This document shows positions 45,400-56,071 of a stretch of DNA of 64,000 nt, one piece after another. How positions within the stretch are numbered: the first letter of the stretch is position 1; the number at the start of each line of letters is the position of its first letter. Location of the stretch: positions 124,001 through 188,000 of the forward strand of contig NZ_JOFV01000001.1 of assembly GCF_000718325.1 (NCBI RefSeq). The letters are read 5' to 3'. Source of the stretch: Oerskovia turbata. Its GTDB lineage: Bacteria; Actinomycetota; Actinomycetes; Actinomycetales; Cellulomonadaceae. The position numbers were made by a program, and so were the translations under genes. The notes beneath the pieces were generated by a model. That model searched no databases, had not been told where the DNA came from, and worked only from the letters and a program-made list of their open reading frames with translations.

Positions 45400-46430
45400 T
45401 GTCCGTGCCCACACCCCCCGCGCCGGGCGGGCCGCGTGTCGTGCGCACGCGCGACGAGCTGCGCGCGGCCCTGACGACCCCGGCCGGGGCTGCCGCCGAC
45501 GCGCCTGCCGGTGCGACGCCGTCGGGCAGCGGGGGCGAGCGCCCCGTCGGGGAGCCCGGTGCCACGGCCCGCGAGCGGGCCGTCGTCATGACCATGGGTG
45601 CGCTCCACGACGGCCACCTGCAGCTCGTGCGCGCGGCACGCGAGCGCGTGGGACCGACCGGGCACGTCGTCGTGACCGTCTTCGTGAACCCGCTGCAGTT
45701 CGGGCCCGGCGAGGACCTCGACCGGTACCCGCGCGACCTCGACGCCGACGTGGCGCTCCTCGCGGGGCTCCCTGAGCCCGCGCCGGGCCGCCCCGCCGTG
45801 GACCTCGTGTTCGCGCCCCCCGTCGAGGAGATGTACCCCGGCGGCGACCCGATCGTGCGCGTCACGTCCGGACGCATCGGCACCGTGCTCGAGGGCGCGT
45901 TCCGCCCCGGCCACTTCGACGGGGTGCTGACCGTCGTGCTCAAGCTCATGCACCTGACCAGGCCCGACGTCGCGTTCTACGGCGAGAAGGACGCGCAGCA
46001 GCTCCTCGCGATCCGCCGCATGGTCGCCGACCTGGACGTCGACGTCGAGGTCGTCGGCGTCCCGATCGTGCGCGACGACGACGGCCTCGCGCTGTCCTCG
46101 CGCAACGCCTACCTCTCCGAGGCCGAGCGCGCCGACGCCCTCGCGCTGAGCCGGGCACTGCGGGCCGGAGCGGCCGCAGCGGCCGCCGGTCAGGGCGCCG
46201 CAGCAGCCATCGAGGTGGCCTCGGGAATGCTCAACGAGCACCCCGGCGTTGTGGTCGATTACCTCGCACTGGTCGACCCGACTACCGTGGACGACCTGGA
46301 ACCGGAGTACGTGGGACCCGCACTGCTGCTCGTCGCGGCACGCGTGGGCACCACCCGACTGATCGACAACCTGGCCGTGGACGTGGCAGACCCCGCCGCG
46401 TGCACGGCCCGCCCAGGAGGCACGCAGTGA
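45399..46430 (+). CDS. panC: Pantothenate synthetase
   Basis: 343 aa versus about 280-310 in relatives. '[21 protein letters not shown]' carries the HxGH ATP-binding motif, followed by '[26 protein letters not shown]', '[34 protein letters not shown]', '[15 protein letters not shown]' (KMSKS-like loop) and '[14 protein letters not shown]'. A ~35-residue Ala/Gly/Pro/Ser-rich insertion separates '[12 protein letters not shown]' from the first catalytic strand. TGATG overlap with the DUF2520 gene and GTGA overlap with panD. Confidence 0.95.
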   Translation: MSVPTPPAPGGPRVVRTRDELRAALTTPAGAAADAPAGATPSGSGGERPVGEPGATARERAVVMTMGALHDGHLQLVRAARERVGPTGHVVVTVFVNPLQFGPGEDLDRYPRDLDADVALLAGLPEPAPGRPAVDLVFAPPVEEMYPGGDPIVRVTSGRIGTVLEGAFRPGHFDGVLTVVLKLMHLTRPDVAFYGEKDAQQLLAIRRMVADLDVDVEVVGVPIVRDDDGLALSSRNAYLSEAERADALALSRALRAGAAAAAAGQGAAAAIEVASGMLNEHPGVVVDYLALVDPTTVDDLEPEYVGPALLLVAARVGTTRLIDNLAVDVADPAACTARPGGTQ

Positions 46431-46912
46431 CCCAGACGGGACCGCAGGCCGGCACGCGCCGCCCCGCTTCCTTGCAACGACCCATGATGATCGGGAAGAT
46501 CCACCGCGCGACCGTGACGCAGGCGGACCTCCACTACGTCGGGTCAGTGACCGTCGACGTGGACCTCCTCGAGGCCGCCGACATCATCTCCGGCCAGCAG
46601 GTCGACATCGTCGACGTCACCAACGGCTCACGCCTGACGACGTACGCGATCCCCGGCGAGCGCGGCTCCGGCAAGATCTGCATCAACGGTGCCGCCGCGC
46701 ACCTCGTGCACCCCGGCGACACCGTGATCCTCATCGCCTACGGCATGATCGCCGACCACGAGGCGCGCCACTTCCTGCCGAACGTCGTGTTCGTCGACGG
46801 GGACAACCGCATCGTCGAGGTCAGCGAGGAGCCCGGCCTCGTGCCCGAGGGGTACGACCTCGAGCCGAGCGGCCTGCCCATCGCTCCGTTCCAGTCCGCC
46901 ACGGCCGAATGA
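46427..46912 (+). CDS. panD: Aspartate 1-decarboxylase precursor
   Basis: 161 aa. The self-cleavage site Gly-Ser is in '[20 protein letters not shown]', which yields the pyruvoyl group; '[41 protein letters not shown]' and '[13 protein letters not shown]' follow. Makes beta-alanine for PanC. GTG 46427 has CAGGAGG and overlaps the panC stop; about 20 extra N-terminal residues precede the usual '[13 protein letters not shown]' start, so initiation at ATG 46484-46487 cannot be excluded. The nadB start overlaps its stop. Confidence 0.95.
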   Translation: MTQTGPQAGTRRPASLQRPMMIGKIHRATVTQADLHYVGSVTVDVDLLEAADIISGQQVDIVDVTNGSRLTTYAIPGERGSGKICINGAAAHLVHPGDTVILIAYGMIADHEARHFLPNVVFVDGDNRIVEVSEEPGLVPEGYDLEPSGLPIAPFQSATAE

Positions 46913-48672
46913 CCCAGGCCGCGGAGGCGCACGTCTCCACCGAGGGTGCGCCCGCCGCAGCCCCCGGCACCGCTCCCGTCGAGGCAGCGACCAGGGCGCG
47001 TGCGCCCCGCCGCCTGGCCCGACGGCTCGCCGCCCCCGCCCCTGGCTGGACGACCACGGTCGACGCGATCGTCGTCGGCTCCGGCATCGCCGGCCTCACG
47101 GCCGCGCTCGAGCTGCGCACCCAGGTGCCGCGCGTCCTGCTCGTGACCAAGGGCGAGCTGTCGTCCGGGTCCACGGTCTGGGCCCAGGGCGGCATCGCCG
47201 CGGCGCTCGACCCCTCGGACTCCCCGGCCGCGCACCTCGAGGACACGCTCGCCGCAGGCGGCGGGCTGTGCGACCCTGCCGCGGTCGAGGTCCTCGTGAC
47301 CGAAGGACCCGAGCGGGTGCGCGAGCTCGTCTCGCGCGGCGCGAACTTCGACCTGGCACCCGGCGGAGACATCGCCCTCACGCGCGAGGGCGGCCACCAC
47401 GCCGACCGCATCGCGCACGCGGGCGGCGACGCCACGGGCGCCGAGATCTCCCGGGCACTCGTCGCCCAGCTCGAGGCAGTCCTCGCCGACCCCGGGATCG
47501 AGGTCATCGAGAACGCGCTCGTGCTCGACGTCCTGACCACCGCGCCCGACGCCCCGGGCGGCGAGCGGGCGTGCGGCGTCACGCTGCACGTGCGCGGCGA
47601 GGGTTCGCGTGACGGCGTGGGGGCCGTCCTCGGCCGGGCCGTCGTGCTCGCGACGGGCGGGATCGGGCAGGTCTTCCGCTCCTCGACCAACCCGCCCCAG
47701 GCCACGGGCGACGGCATGGCCGCCGCGCTGCGGGCCGGTGCGACGCTCGGCGACGTCGAGTTCGTCCAGTTCCACCCGACCGTGCTGTGGCTCGGGCTGG
47801 GCGCCAAGGGCCAGCTCCCGCTCATCTCCGAGGCCGTGCGCGGTGAGGGCGCGATCCTCCTCGACACCGACGGGCACCGCTTCATGCCCGCCGTGCACCC
47901 CATGGCCGAGCTCGCGCCGCGCGACGTCGTCGCGCACGCGATCGTGCGGCAGATGGCCGCGACCGGCTCGGACCACGTGCTGCTCGACGCCCGACACCTC
48001 GGCGCGGACTTCCTCCGCAGGCGCTTCCCGACCATCACCGAGCGGCTGCTCGACCAGGGCATCGACCTCACCGAGGAACCGATCCCGGTCGCGCCCGCCC
48101 AGCACTACCACTCGGGCGGCGTCGTGACCGACCTCCACGGCCGCTCGACCCTCGACGGCCTGTACGCCGTGGGTGAGGTCGCCTGCACGGGAGTGCACGG
48201 GGCGAACCGGCTCGCGTCGAACTCCCTCCTGGAGGGACTGGTCTTCGCGTACCGCGCGGCCCAGGAGATCACGGCCCGGGTGGCCGCCGGCGAGCTCCCG
48301 CTCGGGACACCCGTCGAGCGCGCCGGAGCGGCGGCCCTCGTGCCGGCCGCGGCACGCTCCCGGGTCCAGTCCGTCTCGTCGGCCGGTCCGGGCGTGATCC
48401 GCAGCGGCGAAGGGTTGCGTGCCGCGGCCGACAGGCTCGCGGCCGTCCGTACCGACGCGCACCGGTCCACGGACGTCGTCGCCGCGCCGCAGACCGCCGA
48501 GTGGGAGACGACCAACGTCCACCAGGTCGCGACCGTGCTCACCGAGGCTGCGCTCCTGCGCGAGGAGAGCCGCGGTGGCCACTTCCGGACGGACTTCCCC
48601 GAGGTCGAGCCCGCATGGGCGCGGCGGATCGAGATCACGTTGGGGCCCGACGGCGAGCTGCGGGTCGTCTGA
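46909..48672 (+). CDS. nadB: L-aspartate oxidase
   Basis: 587 aa. After a 45-residue low-complexity leader: '[19 protein letters not shown]' (FAD GxGxxG), '[15 protein letters not shown]', '[18 protein letters not shown]', '[30 protein letters not shown]', 'FVQFHPTVL', '[50 protein letters not shown]'. These distinguish NadB from succinate dehydrogenase. It makes iminoaspartate for NAD. ATGA overlap with panD; both enzymes use aspartate. nadA, which normally accompanies nadB and nadC, is not in this window; a repeat array lies where it might be expected. Confidence 0.95.
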   Translation: MTQAAEAHVSTEGAPAAAPGTAPVEAATRARAPRRLARRLAAPAPGWTTTVDAIVVGSGIAGLTAALELRTQVPRVLLVTKGELSSGSTVWAQGGIAAALDPSDSPAAHLEDTLAAGGGLCDPAAVEVLVTEGPERVRELVSRGANFDLAPGGDIALTREGGHHADRIAHAGGDATGAEISRALVAQLEAVLADPGIEVIENALVLDVLTTAPDAPGGERACGVTLHVRGEGSRDGVGAVLGRAVVLATGGIGQVFRSSTNPPQATGDGMAAALRAGATLGDVEFVQFHPTVLWLGLGAKGQLPLISEAVRGEGAILLDTDGHRFMPAVHPMAELAPRDVVAHAIVRQMAATGSDHVLLDARHLGADFLRRRFPTITERLLDQGIDLTEEPIPVAPAQHYHSGGVVTDLHGRSTLDGLYAVGEVACTGVHGANRLASNSLLEGLVFAYRAAQEITARVAAGELPLGTPVERAGAAALVPAAARSRVQSVSSAGPGVIRSGEGLRAAADRLAAVRTDAHRSTDVVAAPQTAEWETTNVHQVATVLTEAALLREESRGGHFRTDFPEVEPAWARRIEITLGPDGELRVV

Positions 48673-48681
48673 GCCGCTCGC

Positions 48682-48828
48682 CCGCCGAGGGTGACGGCCC
48701 GGTACGCCGAGGGTGACGTGCGTGCCCGCCGAGGGTGACGTGCGTGCCCGCTGAGGGTGACGGCCCGGTGCGCCGAGGGTGACGTGCGTGCCCGCCGAGG
48801 GTGACGTGCGTGCCCGCTGAGGGTGACG
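48682..48828 (+). repeat. Family-B array, direct part (7 units of 22 bp)
   Basis: Seven cores, CCGCCGAGGGTGACG or with one or two changes, start at 48682, 48704, 48726, 48748, 48770, 48792 and 48814, always 22 bp apart. The 7-nt spacers are GCCCGGT or TGCGTGC, in a 3-unit (66-bp) higher order: units 2-4 repeat as units 5-7. Starts 10 bp after the nadB stop. Confidence 0.95.
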
Positions 48829-48863
48829 GCCGAGTCATGAGGTGGCCATCAGGAGGTGCTGCG

Positions 48864-48944
48864 CGTCACCCTCGGCGGTCGCCCGCGTCACCCTCGGCGG
48901 TTAGGACCGTCACCCTCGGCGGTCAGGACCGTCACCCTCGGCGG
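48864..48944 (+). repeat. Family-B array, inverted part (4 units of 22 bp)
   Basis: Four inverted cores CGTCACCCTCGGCGG start at 48864, 48886, 48908 and 48930, 22 bp apart. They face the direct part across a 35-bp centre, so the whole block can fold as a long cruciform. It ends 4 bp before the -10 box of nadC, so the -35 region of nadC would lie inside the repeat. Confidence 0.95.
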
Positions 48945-48948
48945 GCGG

Positions 48949-48954
48949 TAGCGT
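48949..48954 (+). promoter_or_regulatory. -10 box for leaderless nadC mRNA
   Basis: TAGCGT, 7 nt before GTG 48962 and no ribosome site. Confidence 0.55.
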
Positions 48955-48961
48955 GAGCGCC

Positions 48962-49873
48962 GTGAACTCTCCCTCTCTCATCGAGCCAGGTCTCGACCCC
49001 CGGTGGGTCGCCGACATCGTGACGCGCGCCCTCGACGAGGACCTCGGCCCCACGCCCGGCCGGGACGTGACCACCCAGGCCACCGTGCCGCCGTCGGGCA
49101 CGGGGACGGCCCACCTCGTGGCGAGAGCCGACGGGGTCGTGGCCGGGCTCGTCGTCGTCGAGGAGGTCACCCGGCAGGTGGCACAGCGCTTCGGGCTGGC
49201 ACCCGTGACCGTCACGTTCACCGCCCAGGACGGCGATGCGGTGACCCGTGGTCGTGTCCTGGCGGCCCTCACGGGCCCCGTCCAGGTGCTCCTGACCGCC
49301 GAGCGCACCCTGCTCAACCTCGCGAGCCGTGCGAGCGGCGTCGCGACCGCGACGAGGGCCTGGGCGCGCGAGCTCGACGGCACCGGGGCGCAGGTGCTCG
49401 ACACCCGCAAGACGACCCCCGGCCTGCGGGCACTGGAGAAGTACGCGGTCCGCGCCGGCGGCGGCACGAACAAGCGCATGGGGCTGTACGACGTGGCCAT
49501 GGTCAAGGACAACCACGTCGTGGCGGCCGGTTCGGTGAGCGGCGCGATCGACGCGGTGCGGGAGATGTTCCCCGACGTCCTGATCCAGGTCGAGGCCGAC
49601 ACGACCGACCAGGCCCTGGAGGCCCTCGACGCGGGTGCCGACTTCCTGCTGCTCGACAACATGCCCACGCCTGTGCTCGCCGAGACGGTGCGGCTCGTGC
49701 GCGCGCGGGAGGGCGCCCCGGACGGCCCGGCGAAGATCGAGCTCGAGGCGACGGGCAACCTGACCCTCGACCGGGCGCGCGAGGTCGCCGGGACGGGTGT
49801 GGACTACCTGTCGGTGGGCGCCCTCACGCACTCGGCGCCCATCCTCGACCTCGCGCTCGACCTGATCGGCTGA
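48962..49873 (+). CDS. nadC: Nicotinate-nucleotide pyrophosphorylase (carboxylating)
   Basis: 303 aa. 'ALDEDLGPTPGRDVTTQATVP', 'RTLLNLASRASGVATATR', 'VLDTRKTTPGLRALEKYAVRAGGGTNKRMGLYD' with catalytic Lys/Arg, 'VKDNHV', 'VEADTTDQALEAL', 'LLLDNMPTP' and 'IELEATGNLTLDRAREVAGTGVDYLSVGALTHS' are all typical. Converts quinolinate plus PRPP to NaMN. GTG 48962 fits the leaderless spacing; an in-frame GTG at 48953 would overlap the -10 box and is rejected. Confidence 0.96.
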   Translation: MNSPSLIEPGLDPRWVADIVTRALDEDLGPTPGRDVTTQATVPPSGTGTAHLVARADGVVAGLVVVEEVTRQVAQRFGLAPVTVTFTAQDGDAVTRGRVLAALTGPVQVLLTAERTLLNLASRASGVATATRAWARELDGTGAQVLDTRKTTPGLRALEKYAVRAGGGTNKRMGLYDVAMVKDNHVVAAGSVSGAIDAVREMFPDVLIQVEADTTDQALEALDAGADFLLLDNMPTPVLAETVRLVRAREGAPDGPAKIELEATGNLTLDRAREVAGTGVDYLSVGALTHSAPILDLALDLIG

Positions 49874-49979
49874 GGTGTCGGGCCTGGCCAGGTCAGCAAC
49901 CGGATCGGCCCCGCCAGGCATGGCCGGCCCGACCGGGACGGCCGGCCACAGGGTCGGAACCCTCCCTGCCGGGCCCCGG

Positions 49980-49985
49980 TAGAAT
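49980..49985 (+). promoter_or_regulatory. -10 box for leaderless lysS mRNA
   Basis: TAGAAT, 6 nt before GTG 49992. Confidence 0.6.
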
Positions 49986-49991
49986 CGTCGC

Positions 49992-51560
<1,569 letters not shown>

Positions 51561-51620
51561 ACTCGCGGGCGGGTGACCGCCCGAGGTGCCCCAGGTGCAG
51601 TGCCGCGCGCCGCGTGGGAC

Positions 51621-51660
51621 GCGTGCGGGGCGCAGGCCGACCGGTCGGCGCCCCGCACGC
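51621..51660 (+). terminator. Hairpin terminator of lysS
   Basis: A perfect 13-bp inverted repeat (GCGTGCGGGGCGC at 51621-51633, complement at 51648-51660); the loop contains a further palindrome GACCGGTC. It ends 12 bp before the next -10 box. Confidence 0.85.
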
Positions 51661-51672
51661 TTCCGGCGGTCG

Positions 51673-51678
51673 TAGACT
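51673..51678 (+). promoter_or_regulatory. -10 box for leaderless small membrane protein mRNA
   Basis: TAGACT, 7 nt before ATG 51686. Confidence 0.5.
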
Positions 51679-51685
51679 GGCCCGC

Positions 51686-51880
51686 ATGAGCGATTTCTGG
51701 CCGGCCGTCTATGCCCTGATCCCGTCGATCGGGGTCGGCATCCTCTTCTATTTCGCGATGCGCGCGATCATCCGTGCGGACCGTAACGAACGTCTCGCCA
51801 TGGCCGAGCTCGACGCGCAGGCGGAGCGGGCGGAGGTCGCCGCACGGACCGCGGGTGATTCTTCGACGACTTCTGCCTAG
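51686..51880 (+). CDS. Small single-span membrane protein
   Basis: 64 aa. One helix (about 7-27, 'AVYALIPSIGVGILFYFAM') followed by a charged amphipathic helix rich in Ala, Glu and Arg ('RADRNERLAMAELDAQAERAEVAARTAG'). It matches small unnamed proteins commonly found between lysS and lsr2 in Micrococcales. No function can be assigned. It has its own -10 box upstream and lies within 92 bp of lsr2. Confidence 0.75.
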   Translation: MSDFWPAVYALIPSIGVGILFYFAMRAIIRADRNERLAMAELDAQAERAEVAARTAGDSSTTSA

Positions 51881-51894
51881 CCGCGACACGCTCT

Positions 51895-51923
51895 TTGACT
51901 TTGACGTCATTCCCTCGTAATGG
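51895..51923 (+). promoter_or_regulatory. lsr2 promoter
   Basis: TTGACT (51895-51900), 17-bp spacer, TAATGG (51918-51923). The surrounding 51880-51965 is the most AT-rich stretch of the window, which is the kind of DNA Lsr2 binds, so autoregulation is plausible. Confidence 0.6.
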
Positions 51924-51971
51924 CACACTTCGAGATACCAGCATCAATTCTCGAAGACGCGAGGTAGCACA

Positions 51972-52307
51972 GTGGCACAGAAGGTCCAGGTAATTCTCGT
52001 CGACGACGTCGACGGCGGAGTGGCGGACGAGTCCGTGACGTTCGCTCTCGACGGCGTCTCCTACGAGATCGACCTCAGCTCGGCTCACGCCCAGGAATTG
52101 CGCGACGCTTTTGCGTCGTGGGTCGGTCACGCACGCAAGGTCACGCGCGGCGGTGCTCGCCCCGCAGCGCGCAAGGCGCGTTCTTCTGCAGCGGGCCCGT
52201 CGCGTGCGACGGAGATCCGTGAATGGGCGCGCGCGAACGGTCACACGGTCAGCGAGCGCGGTCGTATCTCGGCCGACGTCCAGCAGGCGTACGACGCGGC
52301 GCACTGA
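51972..52307 (+). CDS. lsr2: Lsr2 nucleoid-associated xenogeneic silencer
   Basis: 111 aa. N-terminal dimerisation domain ('KVQVILVDDVDGGVADESVTFALDGVSYEIDLS') and C-terminal DNA-binding domain with the AT-hook-like RGR in 'HTVSERGRISADVQQAY'. They are joined by a basic linker (about 55-75). It silences AT-rich, often foreign, DNA. GTG 51972 follows GAGGTAG; a true -35/-10 promoter lies upstream, so unlike its neighbours it has a leader. It occurs after lysS as in Mycobacterium; clpC, which follows there, is absent here. Confidence 0.96.
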   Translation: MAQKVQVILVDDVDGGVADESVTFALDGVSYEIDLSSAHAQELRDAFASWVGHARKVTRGGARPAARKARSSAAGPSRATEIREWARANGHTVSERGRISADVQQAYDAAH

Positions 52308-52324
52308 TTCTTCGCTGTTTCTCG

Positions 52325-52381
52325 TCAGGGGCGTCCTGACCTGTTCTCCGTTCTGCGGAGGTCGGGTCGGGGCGCCCCTGA
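52325..52381 (+). terminator. Hairpin terminator of lsr2
   Basis: TCAGGGGCG (52325-52333) pairs with CGCCCCTGA (52373-52381), with smaller inner hairpins. Confidence 0.6.
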
Positions 52382-52399
52382 GGCGTGTCCGGGTGCTAC

Positions 52400-52405
52400 T
52401 AGGCT
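52400..52405 (+). promoter_or_regulatory. -10 box for leaderless lactonase mRNA
   Basis: TAGGCT, 6 nt before ATG 52412. Confidence 0.5.
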
Positions 52406-52411
52406 CTGGTC

Positions 52412-53569
52412 ATGACCTCCATCTCGACATCGTCCGTGGCTTCCGCTCCGGACTCGCGGACCCTCTGGCTCGGCACGTACCCCGACGGCGCGGCGCCCGG
52501 GAGCGGTGAGGGGATCTGGCGGTTGTCGGTCGACGCGTCGACGGGCGAGCTGGGTGATCCGGTGCTCGCGGCCGTGTCGCCGTCGCCGTCGTTCGTCGCG
52601 CTCGCCCCGGGTGGCGAGCGCCTGTACGCGGTGTCGGAGACCGAGCAGGGGACGGTCAGCGGCTTCGAGGTCACGCCGGACGGGGGGCTGGCGCCGTCGG
52701 GCACGGCGCTGAGTGGGGGCACGTACCCGTGCCACCTGGTCGCGACGGACGACGCCGTGCGGGTCGCGAACTACGGCGACGGCACGTTCGCGGTCCTCCC
52801 GCTCGACGCCTCGGGTGTCCCGACGGCACCTCTGCGCCTGGGGCACCGGGGTGCCGGGCCGGACGCGGCCCGTCAGGAGGGGCCGCACGCTCACTTCGTG
52901 GCGGAGGTCGCGGGGGAGCCGGTCGTGGTGGACCTGGGCACGGACGAGCTGCGCGCGTACCCGCGGTCTCTCGTGGACGTTCGCTCTCTGGCCGAGGGGC
53001 CCGACGGCGCCGGTCCGGCCCGTGTCGCGGCCACGTTCCCGGCGGGGGCCGGCCCGCGGCACCTCGCGGTCCTCGAGGACGGGCGCGGCGTGCCGGCCGC
53101 GCTCTTCGTCGCGACCGAGCTCGACGCGCGTGTGTACGTCCTGGTCCCGTCGAGCGAGGGTTCCTTCGAGGTGGCCGCCTCTGTCGAGGCCACGGCGGCA
53201 CCGGTCCCCGTGGGCGGCCGCAACTACCCCTCGCACGTCGCGCTGAGCGAGGACGGATCGCGCCTGTTCGTCGCGATCCGTGGTGCGGACGTCCTGTCGA
53301 CGTTCGCGGTCTCGCGGACGTCCGCGGGGCCCGACGGCGCCGCTCCTGTCCTCGAGCACCTCGCCGACTCCCCGCTCGGCGGGGCGTGGCCGCGGCACTT
53401 CGCGGTGCTGGCTCCTGCGGGCCAGGGCTCCCCCGAGGCTGATCTGGTCGTGGTGGCGAACCAGAACTCGTCGAACCTCACGGTCCTGCGGATCGACCGG
53501 GCGGACGGTGCGGGCACGCTCGTCGACGAGGTCGCGATCCCCGTCCCGGCCTGCGTCGTGGAGGCCTGA
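52412..53569 (+). CDS. Lactonase-family beta-propeller protein (YbhE/Pgl type)
   Basis: 385 aa. Seven-bladed propeller family of 6-phosphogluconolactonase-like proteins: '[24 protein letters not shown]', '[20 protein letters not shown]', '[26 protein letters not shown]', 'HAHFVAEV', 'GAGPRHLAV', '[28 protein letters not shown]', 'WPRHFAVL', '[16 protein letters not shown]'. No signal peptide. Probable role in the pentose phosphate path, but substrate specificity within this family is uncertain. Forms an apparent two-gene unit with mshA (5-bp gap). Confidence 0.82.
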   Translation: MTSISTSSVASAPDSRTLWLGTYPDGAAPGSGEGIWRLSVDASTGELGDPVLAAVSPSPSFVALAPGGERLYAVSETEQGTVSGFEVTPDGGLAPSGTALSGGTYPCHLVATDDAVRVANYGDGTFAVLPLDASGVPTAPLRLGHRGAGPDAARQEGPHAHFVAEVAGEPVVVDLGTDELRAYPRSLVDVRSLAEGPDGAGPARVAATFPAGAGPRHLAVLEDGRGVPAALFVATELDARVYVLVPSSEGSFEVAASVEATAAPVPVGGRNYPSHVALSEDGSRLFVAIRGADVLSTFAVSRTSAGPDGAAPVLEHLADSPLGGAWPRHFAVLAPAGQGSPEADLVVVANQNSSNLTVLRIDRADGAGTLVDEVAIPVPACVVEA

Positions 53570-53574
53570 GCGCC

Positions 53575-54834
53575 GTGAAGGACTCGCCGCGCATCGCGAT
53601 GCTCTCGGTGCACACCTCTCCGCTCGACCAGCCCGGCACGGGTGACGCGGGCGGCATGAACGTGTACATCACGGAGCTGTCGCGGGCGCTGGCGCGTCGC
53701 GGGGCGAAGGTCGAGATCTTCACGCGCGCGACGTCGTCGGCGCAGCCTCCGGTGGTCGAGGCCGAGGACGGCGTCCTGGTGCGCCACGTCGTGGCCGGTC
53801 CGTTCGAGGGGCTCGACAAGAACGACCTGCCCGGTCAGCTGTGCGCCTTCACGGCAGGGGTCCTGCGGGCCGAGGCGCGTCGGGACGCGGGCTGGTACGA
53901 CGTGGTGCACACGCACTACTGGTTGTCGGGGCAGGCGGGCTGGCTCGCTGCCGACCGGTGGGACGTGCCGCTCGTGAACTCGATGCACACCATGGCTCGT
54001 GTGAAGAACGCGGCCCTCGCACCGGGGGACGCCCCGGAGCCGCTCGGCCGGATCATCGGCGAGGAGCAGGTCGTGGCGGAGGCCGACGCGCTCGTGGCGA
54101 GCACTCCCGAGGAGTTCAAGGACCTCGTCGAGGAGTACGGGGCGGACCCTGCAAAGGTGCACGTCGTGCCTCCGGGGGTCGATCTGGAGCTGTTCTCGCC
54201 GCCTGCCCGGGGTGAGACGAAGGAGTCGCTGCGGGCCGCGCTCGGGCTGCCCACGACGGGTCGGCTCGTGCTGTTCGCGGGTCGGGTCCAGCCGCTCAAG
54301 GCTCCGGACGTCCTGGTCCGGGCGCTCGGCGTCCTCGCGGACCACGACGAGCCGCTGCCGACGCTCGTGGTGCTCGGGGGGCCGAGCGGGCGGATGACGG
54401 CTGTGCGTGAGCTCGAGGCGCTGGCTTACCAGATGGGGGTCTCCGACCGGGTGATCGTGCGGCCCCCGGTGCCGCGCGACGAGCTCGTGCGTTACTACCG
54501 GGCCGCCGACGTCGTCGCGGTGCCGTCGCACAACGAGTCGTTCGGGCTGGTCGCGGCCGAGGCGCAGGCGTCGGGCACGCCCGTGGTGGCGGCGGCCGTG
54601 GGCGGGCTGCGGACGGTCGTCGAGGACGGCGTCTCCGGGATCCTGGTCGCCGACCACAACCCGTGGACCTGGTCGAGCACGTTGAGGGACCTCCTCGCTG
54701 ACGATGCGCGCCGCGCGGAGCTCGCGGTGGGGGCTCGGCGCGTGAGCGAGCGCTACGGCTGGGACGCGACCGCGGAGGCCGTGCTCACGGTGTACGAGCA
54801 GGCGGCCGAGGCGCGGGCGCGCAGGCCGCGCTGA
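53575..54834 (+). CDS. mshA: D-inositol-3-phosphate glycosyltransferase (mycothiol synthesis)
   Basis: 419 aa, GT4 glycosyltransferase with MshA-specific motifs: '[24 protein letters not shown]', '[16 protein letters not shown]', '[11 protein letters not shown]', '[13 protein letters not shown]', '[19 protein letters not shown]', '[30 protein letters not shown]' (the E-x7-E donor site). Transfers GlcNAc from UDP-GlcNAc to 1-L-inositol-1-phosphate, the committed step to mycothiol. GTG 53575 is 5 bp after the lactonase stop. mshA near gpmA and senX3-regX3 is conserved in actinobacteria. Confidence 0.96.
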   Translation: MKDSPRIAMLSVHTSPLDQPGTGDAGGMNVYITELSRALARRGAKVEIFTRATSSAQPPVVEAEDGVLVRHVVAGPFEGLDKNDLPGQLCAFTAGVLRAEARRDAGWYDVVHTHYWLSGQAGWLAADRWDVPLVNSMHTMARVKNAALAPGDAPEPLGRIIGEEQVVAEADALVASTPEEFKDLVEEYGADPAKVHVVPPGVDLELFSPPARGETKESLRAALGLPTTGRLVLFAGRVQPLKAPDVLVRALGVLADHDEPLPTLVVLGGPSGRMTAVRELEALAYQMGVSDRVIVRPPVPRDELVRYYRAADVVAVPSHNESFGLVAAEAQASGTPVVAAAVGGLRTVVEDGVSGILVADHNPWTWSSTLRDLLADDARRAELAVGARRVSERYGWDATAEAVLTVYEQAAEARARRPR

Positions 54835-54875
54835 GGGGTGCTCGTGGGTTCCGGCGACGAGCGCAGGGGCGGGCG

Positions 54876-54953
54876 TCAGCCCCGACGCTCCAGGACGAGC
54901 ACCGGGATCTCGCGGGCCGTGTAGTCGTGGTGCAACGCGTGGTGCGCGCGACC
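54876..54953 (-). pseudogene. Possible 3' remnant of a deazaflavin-dependent nitroreductase
   Basis: About 25 codons ending at a stop on the minus strand read 'HHDYTAREIPVLVLERRG', which resembles the C-terminus of DDN-type F420-dependent nitroreductases (TxRxIPVxVLE). Upstream codons lose the similarity within 15 residues, and no start or full domain is present before gpmA. The call rests on a short match and is tentative; the F420 genes elsewhere in the window make such a gene plausible. Confidence 0.35.
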
Positions 54954-55059
54954 ATTCCCGGGTCGTCCGTCGCCGAGGGATTCCCGTTCCGTAGATGTTC
55001 GGTGACCATTTCCCGGGACAGCGCTGCCACGGCCGCTGCGGTACGGGATGATGGTCACC

Positions 55060-55797
55060 ATGACCTACACCCTCGTGCTGCTCCGCCACGGCGAGAGCGA
55101 ATGGAATGCCAAGAACCTGTTCACCGGCTGGGTGGACGTCGCACTCTCGGAGAAGGGCGTCGAGGAGGCGAAGCGCGGCGGGAGCCTGCTGACGGACGCG
55201 GGAGTGCTTCCGGACGTCGTGCACACGTCGCTGCTGCGTCGCGCGATCACCACGGCGAACCTCGCCCTGGACTCCGCGGACCGTCACTGGATCCCGGTGA
55301 AGCGCTCGTGGCGCCTCAACGAGCGCCACTACGGTGCGCTCCAGGGCAAGGACAAGAAGCAGACGCTCGCCGAGTTCGGCGAGGAGCAGTTCATGCTGTG
55401 GCGTCGTTCGTACGACGTGCCGCCGCCCGCGATCGAGCTGGGCTCGGAGTTCTCGCAGGACACGGACCCGCGCTACGCGGACGCCCCGGTCGTGCAGACC
55501 GAGTGCCTCAAGGACGTGCTCGAGCGCGCCCTTCCCTACTGGGAGGGTGAGGTCGTCCCCGACCTCAAGGCGGGCAAGACGGTCCTCGTCGCGGCTCACG
55601 GCAACTCGCTGCGCGCGATCATCAAGCACCTGGACGGCATCTCGGACGAGGACATCGCGGGCCTCAACGTGCCCACGGGCATCCCGCTCGTCTACGAGCT
55701 GGACGAGAACCTCGTCCCCGTCGTCAAGGGTGGGAAGTACCTCGACCCGGCTGCTGCGGCGGACGCGATCGCCGCGGTCGCGAACCAGGGTCGCTGA
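55060..55797 (+). CDS. gpmA: 2,3-bisphosphoglycerate-dependent phosphoglycerate mutase
   Basis: 245 aa. Phospho-His motif '[20 protein letters not shown]', '[15 protein letters not shown]', '[19 protein letters not shown]', '[14 protein letters not shown]', and second active-site His in '[17 protein letters not shown]'. ATG 55060 gives the usual '[11 protein letters not shown]' start; ATG 55048 would add four residues. GATGAT 7 nt before 55060 suggests a leaderless mRNA. Glycolysis/gluconeogenesis. Confidence 0.97.
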   Translation: MTYTLVLLRHGESEWNAKNLFTGWVDVALSEKGVEEAKRGGSLLTDAGVLPDVVHTSLLRRAITTANLALDSADRHWIPVKRSWRLNERHYGALQGKDKKQTLAEFGEEQFMLWRRSYDVPPPAIELGSEFSQDTDPRYADAPVVQTECLKDVLERALPYWEGEVVPDLKAGKTVLVAAHGNSLRAIIKHLDGISDEDIAGLNVPTGIPLVYELDENLVPVVKGGKYLDPAAAADAIAAVANQGR

Positions 55798-55813
55798 TCG
55801 TCCCGTCGCTCTG

Positions 55814-55875
55814 ACGCGAACGCCCGACGGCGCCGCCCCCCTCGCGAGGGGAGCGGCGCCGTCGGGCGTTCGCGT
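55814..55875 (+). terminator. Very strong hairpin terminator of gpmA
   Basis: 23-bp perfect inverted repeat ending ACGCGAACGCCCGACGG outward, with an inner CCCCTCGCGAGGGG palindrome, so nearly all of the 62 bp pairs. It begins 16 bp after the gpmA stop. Convergent phoU lies beyond. Confidence 0.9.
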
Positions 55876-55960
55876 GGGTGACGGGTGCCGTGCTGCTCGC
55901 ACGGACCGCGCCCGGCCGACGGGCCGGCCCTTCGCCGCCAACATGCGGTTGACGCACCAC

Positions 55961-56014
55961 GAGCATGCGGTTGGCGTCGAGAAACGCGTGATTCTCGACG
56001 CCAACCGCATGCTC
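55961..56014. repeat. Long palindrome (23-bp arms), family C
   Basis: A perfect 23-bp inverted repeat (55961-55983 and 55992-56014) with loop ACGCGTGA. The core CATGCGGTTGGCG also occurs imperfectly just upstream (55942-55954, CATGCGGTTGACG), so two and a half copies are present. It is followed by a 7-bp tandem GACCCGG repeat at about 56033-56059. Unrelated in sequence to families A and B. Confidence 0.9.
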
Positions 56015-56071
56015 GGCAGCGGGAGGGGGCCGGGTACCCGGGACCCGGGACCCGGGACTTCGGAGGGCTGG

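Noticed and set aside
48682..48944. CRISPR-like regular array
   Set aside because: Conserved part is only 15 bp and spacers 7 bp with two recurring sequences; no cas genes; the array inverts. It is a tandem repeat, not CRISPR.
48953..48961. Earlier GTG start for nadC
   Set aside because: It overlaps the TAGCGT box and has no ribosome site.
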